Assembly (NCBI GenBank): GCA_000436915.1
Contig: HF994062.1
Location: forward strand, 1 to 19,868
DNA length: 19,868 nt
Reading direction: 5' to 3'
From: Prevotella sp. CAG:1092
GTDB taxonomy: Bacteria > Bacteroidota > Bacteroidia > Bacteroidales > Bacteroidaceae
The notes under the pieces were generated by a model. That model was not told the origin of the DNA. It saw only the letters and a list, made by a program, of their open reading frames with translations, and made no database searches. Position numbers and translations under genes: made by a program. Shown here piece after piece: positions 14,783-19,868 of the stretch (positions are counted from its first letter, which is position 1; each line of letters opens with the position of its first letter).

Positions 14783-16297
14783 ATGATATCATTTACTATT
14801 GCCTTATTGGCACTTGTTGTGGGCTATCTGTTCTATGGCAAATTCATAGAGCATGTGATGGGTCCTGACAACAGACTTACACCAGCTGTTGCCAAAGCCG
14901 ATGGTGTTGACTATATCGTCATGCCTGGTTGGAAAATCTTCATGATTCAATTCTTGAATATTGCTGGCACTGGACCAATCTTCGGCGCTATTATGGGAGC
15001 ATGGTATGGTCCTGTGGCGTATCTGTGGATAGTATTTGGTTGCATTTTCGCAGGAGCTGTGCACGATTACCTTTCAGGCATGCTGTCTATGCGACATGGT
15101 GGAGTAGGATTGCCAGAACTTGTTGGCAAGTATTTGGGCAACACCACCAAGAATGTGATGCTTGTGTTCTCGGTATTGTTGCTCGTCATGGTGGGCGTAG
15201 TGTTTGTATACAGTCCTGCCATCATCCTTGAAGGAATATATGGTTCGCGTATGTGGTGGATAGTGGCAATATTTATATACTATATCATCGCAACAATGCT
15301 ACCTATCGACAAGATTATAGGCAAGATTTATCCCCTCTTTGCATTCTCGTTGCTCTTTATGGCTTTTGCTTTGCTGATAGGCTTCTTCGTGAAGTTGCCA
15401 GACATTCCTGAACTATGGAGCAACCTTTCTGATTGCAACTATAACGACAATACTGCATGGCTTGGCACAGGTTCTTTCATGACCAAGAATCCTATCTTCC
15501 CATGCCTTTTCATCACTATAGCCTGCGGAGCTATTAGTGGTTTCCATGCCACTCAGAGTCCGCTTATGGCACGTTGCGTGAAGCACGAGAAAATGGGCCG
15601 ACCAATCTTCTATGGCGCTATGATTACCGAAGGTGTTGTAGCCTTGATTTGGGCAACAGCCTCTATGTATTTCTTCTACTACGGCGGATGGCGCGAGGTT
15701 GTTGATGCTGAGACTGTTAACAAGTTTATGCAACAATATGGTACAGAGGGTGGCAAGACACTCGTTCAGTTCTTCGATGCTCCAACAGTAGTGAAGTACA
15801 TTTGTTCTGGTTGGCTCGGCATGTTTGGCGGCATTCTTGCTTTGCTTGGCGTAGTGGCAGCTCCTATCACAAGTGGCGATACAGCATTCCGTAGCGCACG
15901 CCTTATCATAGCAGAGTTCATAGGTTTGGAACAGCACTCTTTGCGCAAGCGTCTGTATATCTGTATTCCTGTATTTGCTGCAGGTCTGTTGTTGCTGTTC
16001 TGGCAAAAGAACAATCCTAATGGCTTCAACACTATCTGGCAGTATTTCGGATGGGCAAACCAAACCTTATCGGTATTTACACTATGGACAATAACAGTTT
16101 ATTTGGTACAACAGAAGAAACCATTCATTGTTACCTTGATACCAGCAGTCTTCATGACCGTAGTTTGCTCTACATTCCTGTTGATATCTAAGCAGGCATT
16201 AGGACTAAACGAGACCATAGCCTATAAGGGTAGCGTGGTAGTATTGGTACTATCGCCGGTGTTGTTCTTTGTGTGGTATACAAAGAAAATGAAATAG
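14783..16297 (+). CDS. cstA: CstA-family inner-membrane transporter (carbon starvation protein A)
   Basis: The 504-residue multi-pass protein has the CstA N-terminal signature: a first helix, then GVDYIVMPGWKIFMIQFLNI, and GTGPIFGAIMGAWYGPVAYLW near residue 62. GAISGFHATQSP (about 248-259) is another conserved family block. E. coli CstA is about 700 residues; this short form is common in Bacteroidota. About a dozen hydrophobic helices can be counted. Members import peptides or pyruvate under carbon limitation, but the substrate of the short form is not established. The gene has its own promoter and is followed 32 nt later by a small outer-membrane barrel gene. No Crp-type site is evident; control may come through the palindrome shared with the opposite operon. 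Confidence 0.9.
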   Translation: MISFTIALLALVVGYLFYGKFIEHVMGPDNRLTPAVAKADGVDYIVMPGWKIFMIQFLNIAGTGPIFGAIMGAWYGPVAYLWIVFGCIFAGAVHDYLSGMLSMRHGGVGLPELVGKYLGNTTKNVMLVFSVLLLVMVGVVFVYSPAIILEGIYGSRMWWIVAIFIYYIIATMLPIDKIIGKIYPLFAFSLLFMAFALLIGFFVKLPDIPELWSNLSDCNYNDNTAWLGTGSFMTKNPIFPCLFITIACGAISGFHATQSPLMARCVKHEKMGRPIFYGAMITEGVVALIWATASMYFFYYGGWREVVDAETVNKFMQQYGTEGGKTLVQFFDAPTVVKYICSGWLGMFGGILALLGVVAAPITSGDTAFRSARLIIAEFIGLEQHSLRKRLYICIPVFAAGLLLLFWQKNNPNGFNTIWQYFGWANQTLSVFTLWTITVYLVQQKKPFIVTLIPAVFMTVVCSTFLLISKQALGLNETIAYKGSVVVLVLSPVLFFVWYTKKMK

Positions 16298-16329
16298 AAT
16301 AGCATTATTAACAAAAAGAATTTATAAGC

Positions 16330-16815
16330 ATGAAAAAAACTCTTCTTGCAGCATTGTTTGCTGCGTTTACTTCCTTCTCTGCCTATGCTCAGTTCGAGGT
16401 AGATAAAGTTTATATAAGTGGCGCATTATCAGGTTTCAACCTTAACTATTGTGGCTCTAAGGATTTTACTCTCAATATAGATGCCAAGGCGGGATATATG
16501 GTTGAGGACAACTGGATGGTTTTGGGTCAGACTTCATATAGTCATAGCGGCTTGAAGGGCGTTTCTGATGCTATCTCTGCAGGTGTTGGCGGACGATATT
16601 ATATTCAGCAAAATGGTCTGTTCCTTGGCGCCGGAGTGAAATACCTACATGCTAAGCATTTCGACGATTTTATGCCAGGTGTAGAATTGGGCTATGCTTA
16701 TTTCATCAGCCGTACTGTTACCGTGGAGCCTTCTTTGTATTATGATCAGTCGTTCAAGAATCATGCCGACTATTCTACAATAGGATTCCGCATTGGTGTT
16801 GGTATTTATCTATAA
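16330..16815 (+). CDS. Small outer-membrane beta-barrel protein
   Basis: The 161-residue product starts with a signal peptide (cut near residue 20 after SAYA). The rest alternates polar and hydrophobic residues in short strands with frequent glycine and aromatic residues, for example GYMVEDNWMVLGQTSY, AGVGGRYYIQQNGLFLGAG and VELGYAYFISRTVTVEPSLY, ending GFRIGVGIYL. This fits an eight-stranded barrel of the porin/OmpA-like outer-membrane family (PF13568/PF13505 type). It lies between cstA and recR with spacers of 32 and 8 nt and shows no promoter of its own, so it is probably part of the cstA transcript. Eight-stranded barrels are usually too narrow for solute pores, so a structural or adhesive role is as likely as transport. 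The specific function is not known. Confidence 0.75.
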   Translation: MKKTLLAALFAAFTSFSAYAQFEVDKVYISGALSGFNLNYCGSKDFTLNIDAKAGYMVEDNWMVLGQTSYSHSGLKGVSDAISAGVGGRYYIQQNGLFLGAGVKYLHAKHFDDFMPGVELGYAYFISRTVTVEPSLYYDQSFKNHADYSTIGFRIGVGIYL

Positions 16816-16823
16816 TAATATAA

Positions 16824-17435
16824 ATGGACCAACAGTTTCCTTCGTTATTGCTTGACAGAGCAGTAGGCGAATTTGCAAAACTTCCAGGCATAGGACGCAA
16901 GACAGCTTTGCGTCTTGTGCTTCATTTGTTGAAACAGTCAACAGAAGATGTTGAGGCTTTTGCCGATGCGCTTACCACTATGAAGCATGATGTAAAATAT
17001 TGCTCGGTTTGCCATAATATTAGTGATACGGATATTTGTCCAATATGCTCAGACCATCGTCGCGATAGTTCGCAGATATGTGTGGTCGAGAATATTCGTG
17101 ATGTTATGGCTATCGAGAATACCATGCAATATCATGGATTGTATCATGTGCTGGGTGGCATAATCTCGCCTCTTGATGGTGTAGGACCATCGGATATTGA
17201 AATAGCTTCGCTTGTTGAGCGTGTGGCTGCAGGTGGAGTGTCGGAAGTGATTTTGGCTTTGAGCCCTACATTGGAAGGCGACACCACCAACTTCTTTATC
17301 TCAAAGAAATTGCGACAATACCATGTTAACATCACAGTTATTGCTCGTGGCATCTCTGTAGGCAACGAACTTGAATATGCTGACGAGGTTACGCTCGGAC
17401 GCTCAATATTAAAACGCACCCCTTATGAACAATGA
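16824..17435 (+). CDS. recR: Recombination mediator RecR
   Basis: The 203-residue product is the expected length. RecR works with RecO (and RecF) to load RecA on single-stranded DNA at gaps. A helix-hairpin-helix region (about 12-32, KLPGIGRKTALRL) is followed by a C4 zinc finger (C60, C63, C72, C75), then a Toprim domain starting CVVEN with E89 and containing GGIISPLDGVGP (111-122). The C-terminal Walker-B-like part ARGISVGNELEYAD is also present. All landmarks match. It starts 8 nt after the beta-barrel gene and its stop overlaps the next start as ATGA, so it sits in the middle of a co-transcribed run. Being in a nutrient-envelope operon is typical shuffling for this housekeeping gene. Confidence 0.97.
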   Translation: MDQQFPSLLLDRAVGEFAKLPGIGRKTALRLVLHLLKQSTEDVEAFADALTTMKHDVKYCSVCHNISDTDICPICSDHRRDSSQICVVENIRDVMAIENTMQYHGLYHVLGGIISPLDGVGPSDIEIASLVERVAAGGVSEVILALSPTLEGDTTNFFISKKLRQYHVNITVIARGISVGNELEYADEVTLGRSILKRTPYEQ

Positions 17436-17851
17436 AAAAATGTGCTCGTAAACTTCAAGCTATAGTATATTCTGCTATAGGATTGTCGTTGTTGATGATA
17501 ATATTATTTGAAACAGACATTCTTGCACCAGGCTCATGTGGTGGCAATCTGACAGCTGAGTTTTATACTCTCATGGCTGCAGAGCTTATCACTATCTGCG
17601 TGGTGCCTTTGGCTTTGTGGATGTTTAGAGCTAAGACTATCAAGCAAAAGCTTATCTCTGGCAAAGAGCATTCTTTGCTTCGCTTTGGCATTTTGCGATT
17701 GTCGTTGCTCGTTGTCCCTATGGTTGCCAATACCTTATTATATTATATGTTTATGCTTCCATCGTTTGGCTATATGGCGATAATATTGTTTCTATCAATA
17801 TTCTTTGTATTCCCATCCATGGAGCGTTGCGTAGGTGATGTAGCAGAATAG
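17432..17851 (+). CDS. Four-helix inner-membrane protein, function unknown
   Basis: The 139-residue product has a short basic start (MKKCARKLQ) and four hydrophobic segments (about 10-27, 48-66, 84-106 and 111-129). The loop between helices 2 and 3 is basic (RAKTIKQKLISGKEH), which by the positive-inside rule places it in the cytoplasm, with both ends inside as well. The segment LFETDILAPGSCGGNLTAE between helices 1 and 2 would face the periplasm. I do not recognise the family. The start ATG overlaps the recR stop (ATGA), and the next gene follows 67 nt later. The coupling argues for steady co-production with RecR, but a DNA-repair role for a membrane protein of this type is not supported by anything else seen. 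Confidence 0.75.
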   Translation: MKKCARKLQAIVYSAIGLSLLMIILFETDILAPGSCGGNLTAEFYTLMAAELITICVVPLALWMFRAKTIKQKLISGKEHSLLRFGILRLSLLVVPMVANTLLYYMFMLPSFGYMAIILFLSIFFVFPSMERCVGDVAE

Positions 17852-17918
17852 TGATTCCATATGTAGGCTTTTTATTGCCTATACTCTCTAAGATATTATA
17901 AACATCCATAATTAATAA

Positions 17919-19118
17919 ATGGCAAAACTCTCGATAGTAATTGTAAACTACAATGTCAAACATTACATCTCGCAATGTTTGGATTCTGTCTTCAACTCTT
18001 CGCTGAAAGATGTTGAAGTTATTGTTGTTGACAATCATTCGCGCGATGGCTCTGTAGAATACATAAAGAGCAAATACCCGGAAGTAAAGGTTATTGCTTC
18101 AAACCATAATCTTGGTTTCGCACGTGGCAACAATCTTGCTCTGCGTTCCATAAAAAGCCAGTATGCGTTGCTATTGAATCCTGATACCATTCTTACTACC
18201 GATGTGTTGCAGCGTTCGGTAGATTTTATGGATGCCAATCCTAAATGTGGAGGCTTGGGAGTGTGTATGCTTAATGTCGATGGCACTAAGGCTATGGAGT
18301 CGCGACGTGGTTTGCCAACACCGCTAACATCTTTCTATAAGATGATAGGATTATGTAAGCGTTTTCCTAAGCATAAATCTTTTGGACGTTATTATCTTGG
18401 ATGTTTGCCTTGGGATAAACCGGCTTCTATAGAGGTTATTAGTGGCGCATATTGCATGTTGCGCAAAGAGGCTCTCGACAAGGTTGGATTGCTTGACGAA
18501 GATTTCTTTATGTATGGCGAAGATATCGACCTTAGCTATCGTCTGCTCAAGGGTGGTTACGAGAACTGGTATATTCCTGCCACTATGCTTCATTATAAAG
18601 GCGAGAGTACTCAGAAATCATCGTTTAGATATGTGCATGTGTTCTATGAGGCTATGCTCATCTTCTTCCGCAAACATTATGGACATCTGTCGTTGATATT
18701 TAGCTTGCCGATAAAGTTTGCCATCTATCTCAAGGCTGCATTAACGCTCGTGGGTATGCAACTTGATAATGCCAGAAAGATGCTCGGATTTGTTGATACT
18801 CGTTATCATGACACTTCTCGATATTTCTTCCTTGGTAGCGAGTCGTCGCTTAAGGCTTGTCGCAATTTGGCAGAAACAAAAGGTTTGCAGGCGGAGTATT
18901 TCGAAGCCACAGCCAATACTGTGCCTAATGGTCATCTTGGCGTGCCTGAGCTGAAACTCGTGAATGGTGTAGACAACTTCATCGTTTACGATCTTGCTTC
19001 GTATACCTATGATGATGTGTTACGTATATTTGCATCTTCGCCAAAGGCTAATGTTCAGATGTCGTTCTATCATCCTAAAGAGAATTTGATTATAACAACC
19101 CAAGAAGTGCTGAAATAA
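17919..19118 (+). CDS. Family 2 glycosyltransferase (rhamnosyltransferase-like) with extra C-terminal domain
   Basis: The 399-residue enzyme opens with the GT-A fold (LSIVIVNYNVKHYISQCLDS, VVDNHSRDGS at 36-45). N87-P88-D89 is the metal-binding DxD equivalent and FFMYGEDIDLSYRL (196-209) the acceptor-side ED motif. It resembles WbbL-type rhamnosyltransferases that extend cell-wall or O-antigen glycans. Residues about 250-282 are hydrophobic and may dip into the membrane. From about 300 there is a second, Rossmann-like domain (RYFFLGSESSLKACRNLAE, NFIVYDLASYTYDDVLRI, ENLIIT) not needed for GT2 catalysis. It resembles the nucleotide-binding N-terminal domain of polyprenyl-phosphate sugar transferases. 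A GNAT acetyltransferase gene follows 6 nt later, which could modify the same sugar or lipid. Donor and acceptor cannot be read from sequence. Confidence 0.88.
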   Translation: MAKLSIVIVNYNVKHYISQCLDSVFNSSLKDVEVIVVDNHSRDGSVEYIKSKYPEVKVIASNHNLGFARGNNLALRSIKSQYALLLNPDTILTTDVLQRSVDFMDANPKCGGLGVCMLNVDGTKAMESRRGLPTPLTSFYKMIGLCKRFPKHKSFGRYYLGCLPWDKPASIEVISGAYCMLRKEALDKVGLLDEDFFMYGEDIDLSYRLLKGGYENWYIPATMLHYKGESTQKSSFRYVHVFYEAMLIFFRKHYGHLSLIFSLPIKFAIYLKAALTLVGMQLDNARKMLGFVDTRYHDTSRYFFLGSESSLKACRNLAETKGLQAEYFEATANTVPNGHLGVPELKLVNGVDNFIVYDLASYTYDDVLRIFASSPKANVQMSFYHPKENLIITTQEVLK

Positions 19119-19124
19119 TAAGGT

Positions 19125-19634
19125 ATGGAAAAAATAGTAAGGTTGAGAGCAATAGAACCTGAAGACCTCGAATTGCTCTATCTTATAGAAAACGATATAC
19201 AATTGTGGAATGTCGGAGCTTCGAATGTTCCTTATTCTCGCTATGTGCTCCATGATTATATTGCCAATACAGCATCGGACATCTATACAGACAAGCAGTT
19301 GCGACTTATCGTCGAGAATCATGGTGGGGAAGTGGTTGGTATTGCCGACCTTGTGAATTTCGATCCTCGTAACCTCAGAGCCGAAGTAGGTATCGTAATC
19401 ATTGATAAGTATCGCAATCATGGTTATGGCACAGCTACTCTTACCCAGTTAATAGATTATGCAACAAACATTCTGAACATCCACCAGCTCTATTCCGTTA
19501 TTCCGTGCTCAAACGATAAGTCTGTTTCTTTGTTTAATAAACTTGGTTTCAACGAATCTTCTGTACTTAAAGATTGGCTCTGCATATCATCTAAATTTGT
19601 TGATGCAGTATTAATGACAAAGATTATTGACTGA
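19125..19634 (+). CDS. GNAT-family N-acetyltransferase (RimJ/SpeG-like)
   Basis: The 169-residue protein transfers an acetyl group from acetyl-CoA to an amine. It begins with VRLRAIEPEDLELLYLIEN, typical of the RimJ/RimL/SpeG branch. The acetyl-CoA pyrophosphate loop is in KYRNHGYGTATL (near residue 94-105), preceded by the beta-4 strand AEVGIVI, and LFNKLGF near residue 137 is the usual C-terminal V-wedge motif. It begins 6 nt after the glycosyltransferase stop, so the two are translated together, and it ends the run. RimJ-like enzymes act on ribosomal proteins, SpeG-like ones on polyamines, and others on sugar amines; the position next to a glycosyltransferase makes a glycan precursor plausible, but this is not shown by the protein itself. 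Confidence 0.86.
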   Translation: MEKIVRLRAIEPEDLELLYLIENDIQLWNVGASNVPYSRYVLHDYIANTASDIYTDKQLRLIVENHGGEVVGIADLVNFDPRNLRAEVGIVIIDKYRNHGYGTATLTQLIDYATNILNIHQLYSVIPCSNDKSVSLFNKLGFNESSVLKDWLCISSKFVDAVLMTKIID

Positions 19635-19679
19635 CACAGATTATGATTATAGTATGCTAAAGATTGTTGGTATCCTATG

Positions 19680-19717
19680 ATTATAGGGTAGTGGAATGGG
19701 TAAAAATACCCTATAAT
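19680..19717 (+). terminator. Hairpin after the acetyltransferase gene, likely operon terminator
   Basis: A perfect 11-bp stem, ATTATAGGGTA (19680-19690) against TACCCTATAAT (19707-19717), spans a 16-nt loop. It is followed by ATTTGGTTGTTT, a poor but present T-rich tract. TATGATTATAG, which enters the left arm, also occurs at 19642-19652, a direct repeat with a 34-bp period. The hairpin ends just before the -33 box of the tRNA promoter. Confidence 0.55.
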
Positions 19718-19718
19718 A

Positions 19719-19750
19719 TTTGGTTGTTTAAATAAAATCATTTATCTTTG
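19719..19750 (+). promoter_or_regulatory. Promoter of the tRNA-Thr gene
   Basis: TTTG (19719-19722), 20 bp, TATCTTTG (19743-19750). It is a full match to the Bacteroidota promoter, with an expected start near 19756 and a short pre-tRNA leader of about 30 nt. Confidence 0.75.
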
Positions 19751-19784
19751 CATACGCTATTGCAAAAGAGGTAGTAAAGTTTTT

Positions 19785-19857
<73 letters not shown>

Positions 19858-19868
19858 CCTCTTTCCAT

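Noticed and set aside
17864..17881. Hairpin TAGGC/GCCTA before the glycosyltransferase gene
   Set aside because: The stem is only 5 bp plus a wobble pair, has an 8-nt loop and no T-run after it, so it is too weak to call a terminator.

Overview
The window looks like chromosomal DNA of an anaerobic member of the Bacteroidota, most likely a Prevotella-type member of the Bacteroidales. Three things point there. Every clear promoter fits the Bacteroidota pattern TTTG-N17-21-TAnnTTTG and none resembles TTGACA/TATAAT. Start codons lack purine-rich Shine-Dalgarno sequences. The gene content matches: an oxygen-sensitive NrdD/NrdG pair as the ribonucleotide reductase seen here, an EFR1-type flavodoxin/ferredoxin, an M64 peptidase, and two secreted proteins ending in type IX-secretion-like sorting tails. 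The genus is an inference from sequence feel, not a computed match. I see no insertion sequence, phage, CRISPR array or plasmid backbone; this reads as core chromosome.

Layout. 1-1338 (minus): the N-terminus of an FtsX/LolC-type ABC permease, cut by the window edge, directly behind a class I/II aminotransferase. 1464-2582 (plus): an RluA-family pseudouridine synthase, then a 52-residue membrane miniprotein. A hairpin at 2635-2670 separates these from the convergent uxaB (2724-4202, minus), a hexuronate-catabolism gene. A 464-bp regulatory spacer (4203-4666) holds divergent promoters, palindromes and direct repeats. Then come nrdD and nrdG (4667-7367, plus, overlapping by 8 nt), three tandem 22-bp units and a strong two-way terminator (7426-7465). 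On the minus strand follow a secreted M6-type metalloprotease (7517-9247) and the EFR1 ferredoxin (9331-10113), whose promoter leaves almost no 5' leader.

10268-14688 (minus) is a compact four-gene envelope operon, in transcription order: a GHL10/DigH-like glycosidase with a sorting tail, a glucosaminidase with two LysM repeats, an M64 metallopeptidase, and a TPR protein starting with GTG inside the M64 stop. Its promoter lies back to back with that of cstA, and the two share one 12-bp palindrome that carries both -33 boxes.

14783-19634 (plus) is a run of six genes: cstA, a small outer-membrane beta-barrel, recR, a four-helix membrane protein coupled to recR, a family 2 glycosyltransferase with an extra Rossmann-like C-terminal domain, and a GNAT acetyltransferase. 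A hairpin and a tRNA promoter precede tRNA-Thr(CGT) at 19785-19857.

The genes fall into four groups: anaerobic dNTP supply (nrdDG), envelope and peptidoglycan or exopolysaccharide processing (the 10-14.7 kb operon, the glycosyltransferase), secreted proteolysis (M6, M64), and nutrient uptake or catabolism (cstA, uxaB). I did not find a clear new defence or mobile system. The most promising leads are the four-gene envelope operon with its apparently surface-targeted DigH-like enzyme, the fused Rossmann-like domain on the glycosyltransferase, the structured nrdD leader, and the miniprotein.
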